Source: Gamarada debralockiae
Taxonomy: Eukaryota; Ascomycota; Leotiomycetes; Helotiales; Hyphodiscaceae
NCBI GenBank assembly: GCA_002803225.1
Contig: NXFV01001742.1
Location: 1-44,948 of the forward strand
Length of the DNA stretch: 44,948 nucleotides
Direction of reading: 5' to 3'
Shown: positions 33,720-44,653 of the stretch, one piece after another
How positions within the stretch are numbered: the first letter of the stretch is position 1
Layout of the letters: each line of letters opens with the position of its first letter
The notes under the pieces: generated by a model
What the model was told of the DNA's origin: nothing
The model's input: the letters and a program-made list of their open reading frames with translations, nothing else
The model's database searches: none
Position numbers and translations under genes: made by a program

Positions 33720-34056
33720 CAGTCAAACCTGGTTATATCGGAACGCTGTATATCGGAATCCTCGTTATATCGGCGAGAAGCTTCGGATTCGTTGAATTTT
33801 AGGTGAGTATATCGGAATACCTCCATATAAGCTATATCGGAATGAAAACGCTAAAATTTTTGGTGTATTCCGATATAACAAGGTAAGCAAAATAGGTGAG
33901 AGGGGGAGGGATATAGGCGTTTTGGCCTAAATATTTGGGCAAAATCTAGGTTTCGGCCTAATTATCCTGATCGCGTGTACCTTGATACATCGGAATTCTG
34001 GTTATATCGGAATGAAACCCTCTGATTTTTCATTCCGTAATAACCAGGTTTGACTG
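33720..34056. mobile_element. MITE with TA duplication, pogo/Fot1-like ends (337 bp)
   Basis: The left end CAGTCAAACCTGGTTAT recurs inverted at the right end (ATAACCAGGTTTGACTG), 17 bases perfect with further imperfect pairing. TA flanks both sides (33718-33719 and 34057-34058). The motif TATATCGGAA occurs several times inside, mostly in the first third and again near the right end. There is no coding capacity. The end sequence and TA target fit non-autonomous Tc1/mariner-pogo elements. It differs in TIR from the element at 9771. Confidence 0.85.
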
Positions 34057-34533
34057 TAGTATAAGTGATATTCGTCGCTAAGATCAAGTGGGATTATAAC
34101 CCCTGTATGTACGATCGTCCTCCGAGGGGTGGAGCTCAAAATTCTACTTACGCTGGCCTTTGAGGGCAGATACGAATGAGGGAATTACACAAACGTGTCC
34201 GAGAAAGAGACGAGAACCTATCGACGACATGATAGGAAGGAAAGGGATCTTTACAGTATCAGTAACAGAAATTACATTTGAGACAGGGATGTGGGAATTT
34301 TTTCTAGCATGAAAATGATTCAATGATCAAAAAGCAATTTCAAGTTTCGGGGAAGTTTGGGCTCATCCTGGTTTAATACCTTTATTCTGTACAGGAAACT
34401 TCTTGTCTCAAGTAGCAATCTGCACCTACATCTTCCATCTTAACCCTTCCTTTCGTCAATCGCAAATCTTCTGCATGTCAATATCACCAAGTTGCACTTT
34501 CTTCCTCCCAATCCCAAGTCAAGTATCGGACAA
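34057..34533. other. Intergenic, no gene seen
   Basis: About 480 bp between the MITE and the end of the BTB pseudogene, with nothing recognised. Confidence 0.4.
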
Positions 34534-35450
34534 TCACTTGTTTCCCTTCGCCGTATCCGTCTCCACATAAAATTCTTCTAGTGTTTCCCCGGGTGTGGCT
34601 TTCCAAGCTCAATCTTTCTGTAACCTTTCGAAAGCTCATTCGCGAGATCAATAAGAAGCGTGGCAGTATTATGGTCTAAGAAGCGACGGAAATATTTTGA
34701 CTGCAATAGCGAGGACTCTGCACATAGTTACCCTTCTCAGAATTTGACTTTCGGGGGCTTCTTCATAAGCATATCGTATGAAGCTCATGGACAAGGTATA
34801 ATATGAGACCTTCATGGTTGCATGAATGACAACTATGGCTTAGTACTGAAGTGCTAGAATGAGACAGCGTTCGGCCAACATCGGCATCTTTCCCCCTGCG
34901 ACTAGGTCGACGACCTTTTTCAAAGTAGTCTTGGCAATTGAGGGTGTCGAGGATGGCAGAGTGGCAGTTCCTACAGGCATTGGACTTGAGATGGTAGTTG
35001 AAGGAACCGCTGTCATCCCCTTATATCCCAGGCTGGATCAACAAGTTCGCCCTCGTTAACTTCTTCAGCGTATAGCCAATGAGCTGCCTCCCACAAATAT
35101 CATAATTTCCACGTCCTCCAATCTCATTGTTTGCGTCTGACCTTCAATGAACTGACTCCAGAATGCGGCTTTGAAGAAAGGCGAATGGTGAGAGATGAGT
35201 GTTTGTGGACGACGAATAACTCTTTGATATCTGCTTTGTCGACGATGATGGTTACGAATTCTTGCTTTGAAGAGCCTGAAATTTGTCAGTTAGAGTGAGA
35301 TGAAAGAGTTTGAAACCATGGCGTAACTCATGCCAGATGCGAAATCCGAGCAAACATACGTGAAATTGGACCGGTCTTCCTGGTTGTATTCCTGCTGGAG
35401 TTGGCGCTCTCCGCTTTGACAGGCGTGCCTTGACTGGTAGGAGTAGACAT
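34534..35450 (-). pseudogene. BTB/POZ-domain gene with frameshifts
   Basis: Exon 1 from 35450 (MSTPTSQGTPVKAESANSS) is followed by a GTATGT intron (35359-35276) and a BTB start EFVTIIVDKADIKELFVVHK. One base is missing after VHK (near 35213); the other frame then continues with LISHHSPFFKAAFWSQFIEG and QTQTMRLEDVEI. A further shift near 35110 leads to HWLYAEEVNEGELVDPAWD, and later pieces resemble the domain end (MLAERCLI). The tail ends PGETLEEFYVETDTAKGNK with a stop at 34534. The order matches the intact neighbour at 35953-36895 on the same strand and the stub at 22291-22701. With at least two or three indels it cannot make a BTB protein. Confidence 0.8.
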
Positions 35451-35952
35451 CATGACTAGAATGCTTGGCGGAGGTCTTGTGGATATTTGTGTTATATGCC
35501 TCGAGAATTTGATTTGAAATGGAAAATTGAACCCGTCTCCTCGATTGTCGCGATCGCAGCTCGGAAATTTCAGCTTTTCTTTGCTTCTTCGGACTGAGAC
35601 ATTGATTAAGAAGCGATGAATTGAAAGTGACTCTTGTCAAGATGAAAGCTTAGAATCTTCGTCTTGGTACCTCAGAAAGGATTCTCCCAAGATAGGGAAA
35701 TTTGGTACGTAGCGAGTTTTTGAAAGTTCTGGTTTGATTCGTGTGCACATTAAAAGCGGTGCTTATTTAAGAAGAACATAGAGTAGGCAGTGGCTTTGTA
35801 TACAGAGCAAAAGATCCGAGCTAGAGATTCGAGAGCTCGGCCTTCGCCCACAGAAATCTATCTTGGAATCGATGACATGCCAGCTCTGTACGCAAAGACT
35901 ACATACGCATATTACCTATTATTTTGCGCTCTGGGAGCCTTCATGATCCTAA

Positions 35953-36895
35953 TCAATCCTGTGCCTCATCATTGTTCATCTCTTTCTCCACAACATAAAA
36001 CTCCTTCGCATGTCCGATATCCCTCCAAAAATCCTTCGGAACCGCGTCACGCTGACTCTTCAGCTCCATAATAAGATCCATCTGCGCCAGCCTCGGCAAT
36101 CTTCCCAAGATCTCCTTAAACGGATCTGGTAGCGTCCACGCCAATCTCGCAATGGCCAATCTTCTCAATTCATTTCCTTCTCCCTCCATCTCGTATGCAA
36201 AGTGTATAAATGACTCGAATTCGGCGGGGTATTGAACTTCGTCGCGGATGTGGTTCATCGTGGCATTTTGCAGAGCAGCAATCTGGAATCGCTCGCCTAA
36301 AGCCCAGAGATTCGCCAATTCGATCAAACCAGGAAGCTCTCCTTCTTCGTTGCGGATCTTCTGGTAGTAGATCCAGTTGAGGAAGAGTCCAAATGTGCAG
36401 GCTTCGACGTCTTCGAGTGTGATTGGTTCGGAGTTGGCTTCCAATGAAGGCTCAGCATTCTTCAATTTCTGTGCGAAGAAGTGGGAGTAATAGCAGAGAA
36501 TGTTTTTGTGGATGTTGAATTTTTGAATTGCCAGAGGGTTGTCGGAGGTAATGACGATCGTGACGATGGGTTGAGGAGTGCTGCAGTTGCTAGATCAGAA
36601 TCTGATCTGCATGCGAGAGATGGTAACTTACAACAAACTGGGAGGATTTCTCTTTGGTGCCGAGGAATAGGGCTTGGTTGGCGTGGTGCTGCTTTTGCTA
36701 GTCTTTTGAGATTTGACAGGAGACGGATCTTGGCTCGGCTGAGCTTCTGCTTTATGTTTCCTCCTTAAATTGTCAGTTGCTTCGAAAATTCAGATATGTA
36801 CGCAGTACTTACTCATTAGCACCCATTTCTATAGGTTTTACGTCTCTATCACAAGAAGGACGCGCGTTGGAAGTCCGTTTCGATTGGCCCGACAT
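35953..36895 (-). CDS. BTB/POZ-domain protein (intact)
   Basis: Exons 36895-36813, 36763-36632 and 36580-35953 (introns 49 and 51 nt) join in frame to 280 residues. The N-terminus is polar (MSGQSKRTSNARPS, then a Lys/Ser-rich linker). Residues from about 70 hold the BTB fold: TPQPIVTIVITSDNPLAIQK, FNIHKNILCYYSHFFAQKL, ITLEDVEACTFGLFLNWIYY. Helical repeats follow, LWALGERFQIAALQNATMNH and RRLAIARLAWTLPDPFKEIL, and a charged tail. This is the typical single-domain fungal BTB layout. Such proteins mediate dimerisation or Cullin-3 binding in other systems; substrate and role here are unknown. It is the only complete copy of three in the window and sits 500 bp upstream of a broken paralogue, implying tandem duplication. 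Confidence 0.85.
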
Positions 36896-37779
36896 GTTGA
36901 AACTTCAAAAGGTTGTTGATTGTCATTTCGGAAGGTACGATGCGGGAACGAAAGTTCTGGACAAAGGCACGAGCGAGAAGGGAATAAAATCAAGCGAGTC
37001 ACGCGTTACTTTGTGCGGCCTTGAGAAGTGAATATCAAGAACTGAGTATTTTCTTCAACATTGGTCATAAGCGAGGCCATTTTTCGTCCGGGAACGTGCA
37101 TGCCCGTTTAAAAAAGGCAAAGGCGTCAAAGAACCAGACAAAGACGTCGTCTAAAATCTTGTATGTCCCTTTGTTCTTCAAACACACTTTTCCTTCACTG
37201 CGGAAATTTGAGGAACGATGTTGATAAATCCCTGTGAGGAATTCGAAACTCGTCAGCTTAAGCCTCATTGCTCGGATAAAAAGGGGTCGAAAAAGGAGTA
37301 AATATGCACGCATAAAGTTATGTAAATTATGCAGGCCATTCAATGTTCTAATTGGTGGATTTTCGCCCATCTTTCACCATGACGACTTCGGCGGATCATC
37401 CCGTCACAAAGTTGTCATCACCCCGCAGCGATGATTCACCATCTTAGTTTTCCCTCCTTAAAACCACTTTCAGGCTACCAAAGTCCCTCTGTCCCTGCAT
37501 ATTGTATGCCTACAATCATGATGCGCTTCAGTCGGAGTCTTCGAGCGAGATTTTCTTGGCTTCTGCAAGTAAGTACCTTGCAGTTTCAACGCACATCTCG
37601 GATCAATGAAAGCTCCATTTATATTCTCGGACTTGAAGAAGAGATGAATTCGGTGGAGTTCGTGAAAGTGCTGTGCAGTCCCGATGACATTATTGAGAGT
37701 AAAATTATACCTTTGCGGCTATGCCTGCCTGTTTTCAGCTCTGTGCTCTTCGTGATGTGGTTTCCCGCAGTGCCAAATA
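36896..37779. other. Intergenic, no gene seen
   Basis: About 880 bp that should include the BTB promoter. Short open frames lack family resemblance. Confidence 0.4.
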
Positions 37780-39587
37780 ATGGTTGTAAGAACAGCTTTG
37801 TTCGGCCTTCTGGCCCTTGCTGGGTTTGGCAGCTCAATTAACCTCACAGTTGCAGCCACCAGCCGCAATGTTACCTCCCCCCCCATTAATGTACGGCCTC
37901 ATGTTCGAGGACATCGATCACAGCGGAGATGGCGGAGCTACGCAGAACTCATCCTGAATCGCGGCTTCCAAGGAAGTACCGAGCATCCTTCGACAATTGA
38001 CCCCTGGTTTCGGTGGGCAACGCGGCCCTCACAATGCAGAACACTTCCACTCCACTCTCCTCGCTCTTCCCAACCTCATTGAAAGTCGCACCAGCAACAA
38101 ACAGCACAAAAAGAGGTTCGATTAGCATTCTGAGTCCGGGATGGTGGGAATCTATGCGAAGCCGCAACAATATACAAGAAATTTCTGGCAACGGTTCTTA
38201 CAGAGGCACTTTCACTGTAAATCTGCAATCAATCTCACGTCTCATCTTTTGCCTCGATCGATGTGCCGTCGGCGTGCCAAGCAGGAAAATGTGTCAAGTA
38301 TAATTCCACGATCGAGCCGAGGATGGCCGCTCCAAATAGCAATAATACTTTCGGTTTGGAGTTTGACTCTGCTGGAGGTGGAGTCGGCAGCCTGAATCTG
38401 AATTTGATCAGTCTCTTTCCACTGACTTACAGCAATTGACCAAACGGGAACAGAGCAGATCTCATATCTGCTATGGAGGCGTTGAACCCGAGCTTCCTAA
38501 AAATGCCGGGTGGGAACAACATGTTCGCTTATTTTCAATCTTCTTGAATGCCATAATCTAAGTGCTGACACTGAACAGAGAAGGAGATTCCTACCATTAC
38601 TCATGGCGTTGGAACGAAACCATCGAACCCTTGACCTAACGACTCGGCCATCCCGGAACCTGGGTTACGAGAACACAGACGGACTCGGTTTCATGGAGTA
38701 TTTCAACTGGTGCGTTGATTTAGATATGGAGCTGATCCTCGCAGTCTGGTCCAGAATGTACCTTGGCTCTCACGACTACCTCTCCGCAGCGGCACTCGCA
38801 CCATGGGTTAACTACACACTGAACGAGCTTGAACTCATTTAAGGGGACACTTCTGCAACTTGCAGCGCATTCAGAGCTTCTTTAGGCTACCCGAAGCCCT
38901 AGAATTTCAGGTATGTCGAAATCGGAAACGAAGACCAACTCGAAGGCAGAGCCAGCTCATACGCCGAGTACCGCTTCAGCATGTTCTGCAACGCCACCTC
39001 CGCGAAAAATACCCCGATCTCACTATCATCTCCTCAACCGGTGACTTAACAGCTCTAGGACCTGGAAGTGCTACGGATTACCACATCTACACTCGACCCG
39101 ACTATTTCATCAACCAGTTCGGATTCGACAACGCCAATCGGAGCCACAAGGTATTGGTAGGAGAGTACGCGCAGGTGAAATAAATTTATTTGGGCAGGTC
39201 AGGGGCATGAATTGGAGCACGCCGAAGATTGAGTGGCCGATTTGGGTGGGTACTGTTGGTGAGGAGGTTTGGAGTTTGGTGAGTGAGCGGAATTGGGATG
39301 TTATGATTGCCATCGAATTGCTCTCAAACTCACGGTACAATGCTACGGTCCCAGTAACCTCAGACTCAGATTTTGGCCCAGCATATTGGGTCGCGGGCGT
39401 TTCAGCTCCCGGACAGTACACATTCAAGACCGCGATCTCCAACGTTACGGAATCAGTGTCATTCGATATCCAATTTGAAGGAGTGGAGCCGAGATCACAA
39501 GCTAGTCAAGAATTTATGATATTTCGCCCCGAAAATCGCCCACTGACACAGGGCCTGGGGGAGGCGATGGAAGCTGTTAGGAGCTGA
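37780..39587 (+). pseudogene. GH51 alpha-L-arabinofuranosidase relic
   Basis: A signal-peptide start MVVRTALFGLLALAGFGSS is followed by enzyme pieces in changing frames: YGLMFEDIDHSGDGG, YAELILNRGFQGSTEHPSTI, VGNAALTMQNTSTPLSSLFP, IYAKPQQYTRNFW, LNPSFLKMPGGNN, YENTDGLGFMEYFNWCVDLD, the acid/base motif VEIGNEDQ (about 38915-38938), STGDLTALGPGSATDYHIYT and the nucleophile motif VLVGEYAQ (about 39150-39170). The ending includes ELLSNSRYNATVPVTSDSDF and GPAYWVAGVS. Lesions visible include a C-run of eight at 37877-37884 where the frame changes, shifts near 37930 and 38010, several stops later, and an apparent deletion of some 40 residues near 39300. The living enzyme is secreted and trims arabinose from plant hemicellulose. 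This copy is dead. Confidence 0.9.
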
Positions 39588-39909
39588 CTCTATTTGAGGG
39601 ATTGGGTCTTAATTGTTGTTATCCTAGATTTGTTTGGATGAGTACATACCGATGGCTTCAACTGACAGTTTAAATGAAATTCATGAAAATTATGACAAAT
39701 TGCTTTTCGTTTCATGTAAATATATTTTCATTGAATTCATAAAACCTTCAGTTCCTTTGTGGGCTCTCCTCGGCGCGCTTTGTTCCCAGCTTTACTCTCT
39801 GTGGATCTCTGATGCGGCTGTGGGAAGTCATCAGACTGGGGGATCACGTCTGCACCATTCGATAAAAGCGTTAGTTCTAATGTCTCCAAGGGAGCCTGGC
39901 TTCCTTCAC
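39588..39909. other. Intergenic, no gene seen
   Basis: About 320 bp between the GH51 relic and the 3' end of the membrane-protein relic, converging genes. Nothing recognised. Confidence 0.4.
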
Positions 39910-41275
39910 TCAGCGGTGGCTGTGAAATTTTAGTATGTGCCGGCCGTCAGGGAACTGACACGAGCTACTTACGTCCAATTCAACGTCGTGGGCGTCTCGC
40001 ACTCCGTGACTATCTTGGCCGGGAATGTCTATCGCAGTGGCCCGCCACGTTTCTACCCCTCGCACCCTGTCATCTTCACTCTGGATTGCAAGTCTCTGTC
40101 GGTCCTCCTTTGTCACCTCCATGCCGCCGTTCGTGATTTTGATGATGATCTGGTCATCAAGAAGAGGGTAAGAGCTTGGTTCCATCACGGGCCTCCTTGC
40201 GGGAATGCACCTCGTCACAATCAGTGCCGTGAAGCAGAGCAGTAGAGCGACGCCTTCGATAACAATAAAGGGGATAAGACCGCGCAAGCTGACTTTGATG
40301 GCGTATCTCTTTTTCGCCGACACTATGGGCGTATCTGGTTGTATATCTTGAATTTCCGAGAGTAGTGACTGGATGAGGGGAAAAGGGATATGGGATCCAA
40401 GACCCTTCACCTGATACAAGGTTATTGCCTGGCAATAGTGGATCGGTATGGCCAGGAGCGATTGAAAAGCAGCCATGACTCGTCGCTGATCGGAGTCAGA
40501 TGCCTTTGTGAGTTCGCCGTATTCCGCAAAATACAAATAGATATAAAACGGCAGGGCGGTCTGATTAGATCCTAGGCCCATCTCGGTGTATGCTCTCCCG
40601 AAGTCGGTACTCAAGTTGATAGGCCTCATGATATAGTTAAAGGCCTACAGCAGCTCGAAAGCAGGTACAGGAGCCGGGTCAACCGTGACATTCGAGAACG
40701 TAGCAGACCAGACCTTGCCGTCCACCCACGTATAAGCAACCGTAGCAGGGCGGTGTAACACCGTCAACTTTGTCCGCCAGCCAGGCTGGGTGAACCAGGA
40801 CGTGTCATTTAGACAACTCGACTCGGCGGCAATAGGAGGAGGACGGACTGCCAATTCTATTAGAGTCGCGTCAGCCACTGATATCACTTCTAGATTTAGG
40901 ATTCCGTGTCTGCTCACGAGCTAGTATCACATTCTGGGCTTCATTTCCAAAGCATACTGCAAAGGCCCCTTGATCGGAGCCGTATGCAGAGCAATTCGAT
41001 GTTGCGTCGAACTCCCACCGAGAAACACCATCCTCGAAATCGAGTTCTGTACCTCGCTGGTTCAGTGCCATCACGAAATCGGAACTGGAAAGATCACTGC
41101 TGTTCATAAGGGCAGCATTGGCAGACTCAATGCTGCCGGGAAGATAGTAGCTTCTGCGGCAAGGGCGGCCTTCAGTCTCGCTCCAGATAGCCGTGCAGCC
41201 ATTCTTATCGAAATCGCTCATTAAGTCGACGAAATGTGGATCCGCCAGGACGTCTGCGAACTGAACTCCAACCAT
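39910..41275 (-). pseudogene. Fungal membrane protein relic with in-frame TAG
   Basis: From 41275 the first piece (VQFADVLADPHFVDLMSDFD, then GCTAIWSETEGRPCRRSYYL and CSAYGSDQGAFAVCFGNE) reads as an extracellular Cys-containing region. The next piece is in another frame (HGILNLEVISVADATLIELA, SSCLNDTSWFTQPGWRTKLT, WSATFSNVTVDPAPVPAFEL). It meets a TAG at 40645-40647 in perfect continuity with AFNYIMRPINLSTDFGRAYT. The last part holds a membrane helix, LIPFIVIEGVALLLCFTALI, and a tail. These blocks look like a widespread fungal integral membrane protein of unknown function. Lesions: a frame change with probable missing sequence near 40910 and the TAG, which one C-to-T change from CAG would make. 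The N-terminal membrane segments are not found upstream of 41275. Confidence 0.78.
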
Positions 41276-41402
41276 TAATGGCGCGGCTGGTTGCCAGCGC
41301 CATTAAGAGCGATGTGAGGCTGTCTGCCGCTTTTGCTCACAGCCTTGCACAATTGTAGGATCTCAATGACAGTGGAATCTAGCATTTGAGAGTATTGACA
41401 TC

Positions 41403-41711
41403 TCAACTTCGAAAAGTCTGTTCTCTTCTCTTGCCTTCGACACATTCTTCGAAACCTTCTTCGGCGAGTTCTTTAAGTAGAACAACAGGCTGTTCCATCC
41501 CATCATTGAAGACGTCCCTGCACAGAAGATTAATTTGAAAACAAGTTCGAAGCCGACGAGGTACCTCCCACCATGACGATCTCGACGGAACACAGATGAT
41601 CTCTATCAGGACGTATTCCTTCAAACTTGGGCAACTGGTTCGTCCCGGAAATACTGGATTATCTATGATCCACTCCGGATTTTCTCAAGCTCAAGTCACC
41701 TTGAGGCCATT
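41403..41711 (-). pseudogene. Small decayed gene fragment, unidentified
   Basis: Two intron-like gaps (41654-41699, 46 nt, and 41518-41564, 47 nt, both GT-AG on the minus strand) separate protein-like pieces: NQLPKFEGIRPDRDHLCSVE with IVMVGG, and FNDGMEQPVVLLKELAEEGF with EECVEGKRREQTF. The join between the last two is out by one base, so either the intron model is wrong or the gene is frameshifted. The family is not recognised. Confidence 0.3.
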
Positions 41712-42748
41712 CATGAAAGAGAGCGAGCGCATGTTGTAGCTAGTAAGCGAGAAGCCATGCAGGAGACGGACTCGAAAGAACTAGAACTCACTAGCCTGTG
41801 GATGGAGCGTACACAGTAGGCTATAGTCTACGAGGGAGCCCGACGAGATTTGCTAGTGAGGATCAGCTAAGTGGAGGAGTTTATAGAGCAGCTCCTTCCC
41901 TTTCAAAAATGTACTAGATTTTTGGAGGTTATACTAAAATAACTCGCCATTCTTGATCATGTCCCAAGGTTAGTGGTAGAGTAGTTGATGCGGAACATAA
42001 CGTGCGCCAGTACCTTCTCTATCTCAGTAGCATCAAGTTTCTCTAAAGAAAATCTCAATAACTCTCGGTTGCCATCTCACAAGTTTAAGACTAATATCCA
42101 CAATACAGGCAAGTTTATCGAACATGGCTTGCCTGGAGCAAACTACATCAAACGTATAGTACTTACGGAGGATTGAGATTCGCTTAGCAGCACCTTTCTC
42201 CTCCCGGTACATATATCTTTGATAACCTCTCCCATTTTTTGCTTGAGACATATATGTCGTCGATAGACTTCAACTGAGTCTTTTGTATCTGAAAAAGCTT
42301 TGATCAAGATGATGTAGTACTGATTGTTGGAAAAAGTAAATGGATTTGATGTGAAAATTGTTGCATGAGTCAGTCTTGCAAGCTGTATAAGAAGAAATAA
42401 AGGCGTACCAGGGAAATTGGTAGCTAGTCCCCTAGTAGCTACGACCCTAGTCTCAACTTACTTTATTTTACTATAGGCAGATTCCCAGTTGTCAGGAATT
42501 TGTGAATAACTTAGCCTAAAACTAAGTGAAAATAAAGGAGTGACTCTAAATAGCTAAAGAAACTATGGTTATAAATTGTCTAAGATAAGGGGCTAACCTA
42601 ACGAGGGTTCTGGGTTCAACAAATACCCTAAACGTAACCAAAAGAAAATAAGAAAGGCATTCACCGCATTGCCTTCAACTCTTCGCCCTATTTACCTCCC
42701 TACATATTGTTCATTACGTTACAGGTAGCAGCAATCCCCCGCATAAGC
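41712..42748. other. Intergenic, no gene seen
   Basis: About 1 kb downstream of the cutinase stop. AT-rich with small palindromes such as GTAGCTAGTCCCCTAGTAGC near 42420. No supported gene. Confidence 0.4.
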
Positions 42749-43517
42749 TTAAATGACCTTGCTTAAGACAAATGCTGCGGCCTCAGCAGCATTATTCCCA
42801 TAACTCGTATGCGCATTCGGATCAAAGCCTCCACTGGGGTTACAAATGAAATCCCCAGTAGCACAGAAAGACTGGACTTTAGGGCCGGCGATATTTGAGA
42901 TAGGTTGGTTGTTGTATGGATCGCCGAATACGACCTGCAGGTGTCAGAGGGTTAGCACTTTTCAAAGACTTATGGCTGTAAGTGATAATGTGAAGGGTGT
43001 ATATTACATACAACTGCCGTTATCTTAGACGCGACAGAAGCTAGATACGGGCCCGCGAGATGGATAAGTTGGGCGCCTTGGCTATGAGAGGTTAGCGACA
43101 ATATCTCTTATATATTATAAGGACGAGGAATACTACATACCTATACCCGGATAATACAATTTTTGTATTTGGACACTTGATACTGGCCAACTCTGCGAGA
43201 CCTACTAGGGTTGCGGTACCTTCCCTAGAGCCGCCAGCACCTGCTTCTTCATACGAAGCTGGATAGTCAACTCCTTGAACTGCCACGTTGGAGGCCCCTA
43301 GGAACGAGGCCACGGCGGTGAAAAACGGGGGACCGACGATAGAGCCTACATTGCCTGGCTGGCCACTACCGCGACCGAAGATAACAGTCACTCCTTTGCA
43401 GGCGCCTGTTACGAGCTCATTGCGGGTATCTTGGACTGCTTGTCGATATTCGATTGGGACAGGTGGGAGGGCGGATGTGAGAGCTAGGAAAGAAGAGAGG
43501 ATTATTGTGAACTTCAT
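42749..43517 (-). CDS. Cutinase-family serine esterase, secreted
   Basis: Exons 43517-43141, 43081-43012 and 42934-42749 (introns 59 and 77 nt) join in frame to 210 residues. A signal peptide (MKFTIILSSFLALTSA) is followed by ACKGVTVIFGRGSGQPGNVG with the oxyanion-hole region, NVAVQGVDYPASYEEAGAGG, then KCPNTKIVLSGYSQGAQLIH. The nucleophile is Ser126, and its codon is split by the first intron. Asp177 (CATGDFICNPSGG) and His191 (NAHTSYGN) complete the triad. Four mature cysteines fit the two disulphides of the fold. Length and layout match fungal cutinases, which hydrolyse cutin or related polyesters; some relatives are acetylxylan esterases, so substrate remains open. All catalytic residues are intact. 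The upstream in-frame Met at 43553 would hide the signal peptide. Confidence 0.92.
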
Positions 43518-44207
43518 TTTGCTGACCAGGTTAAACTTTGGAAATATTCTCAAGTAAGATCTGAGTTGTGAAGCTTGGCCTAGATACTCGATGTGAAATT
43601 TTCCAAAATATAGATCAAATTGTTAGGACCGTACATTCAGCTGTCTTTAAATAGTAATATCAGGCTCCCCATAAATATCTAAAGGAGCCGAAGTTCCTAA
43701 GATTTCATGCCCTGGCATCAAGACGTCGCACTCGCTGTCTCGTATTGTCATATCCCATGCAATGATGTGTGGGGTGAGAATGTCTCTATGGTTCGGCATT
43801 CCAAGACGGTAATTGGATTTGTTCAGTTTTCCCATTGACAAAAAAGCAGGGACGATATAAAACTATTACTTCCTCCAATAGCGGTAGCAAATTACGCTTT
43901 TATGTCACCAATGGATGATAGAGAATGCTTAGCTAGTTAAAGCGGTCCTGAAATTCGGTCCGATAAAGATCAATACATATTGCCAGCCAAAAACTAAAGA
44001 GGCTAAATTGTTTTAATGACAGCTATATCTCCATTGAGCTATCAAAAGAGTAAAGTGGTATTAAGAAGGGCCTGTTTCGGGCAGGTATGCTTCGAATCCT
44101 ATTTTGGTGTGTCTTGGGTACTAATCGTCTTCTAGTGCAAGGATCAATGCGAGTCATTTCCCCGCGTTCTGCCCCGCATTCAAATGTGAAAGTCGTTATA
44201 CCACTAT
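43518..44207. other. Intergenic, no gene seen
   Basis: About 690 bp upstream of the cutinase, which should contain its promoter; otherwise nothing recognised. Confidence 0.4.
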
Positions 44208-44285
44208 TTATCGGTAGCTCCGTCCGACACTGGTTATCGGTAGCTCTGGCCGAAGCTAGTTATCGGTAGTTCCGTCCGAACCTCG
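44208..44285. repeat. 26-bp tandem repeat, three units
   Basis: Units start at 44208, 44234 and 44260, each beginning TTATCGGTAG and continuing with (C/T)TC.G.CCGA.. The period is exactly 26 bp and divergence is low to moderate, mostly in the last third of the unit. Confidence 0.85.
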
Positions 44286-44653
44286 GTCCAAGTCGGAGGT
44301 CGTATTGCTTGACGGCTTCTTCTCGGCCCTTAATTTAGCTAGGAGACGAAAAAGAAGAACGCGGTCTTCTGTGGCCTCGGCAGTGCCGCTTTCAGACTTT
44401 GTGAGATTGAGAAGTTACTCTACCTAGCCTTCGGAACTAGACGAAACGACTCAGGTTCGAGGGTAGAAGATTAAATTTGGAGGTCAAAAGATCTAAAGCC
44501 TCTAGACATACCCTCAGGACACCCAATAAACCAATCAAGAGTCTTGGCCGTGGCCAAGGAAGGCTAAGTCAGCACGTGTAAGCGAGGTGTCAGTTGGCGG
44601 GATTGTGTGCAGTAAACAGCATTCGACTGATTAATTGAGACTACAGCTAAGAT
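44286..44653. other. Intergenic, no gene seen
   Basis: About 370 bp between the 26-bp array and the microsatellite; nothing recognised. Confidence 0.4.

Noticed and set aside
44080..44110. TTCGAATCC, considered as a tRNA T-loop (B box)
   Set aside because: No matching A box or cloverleaf can be folded around it.
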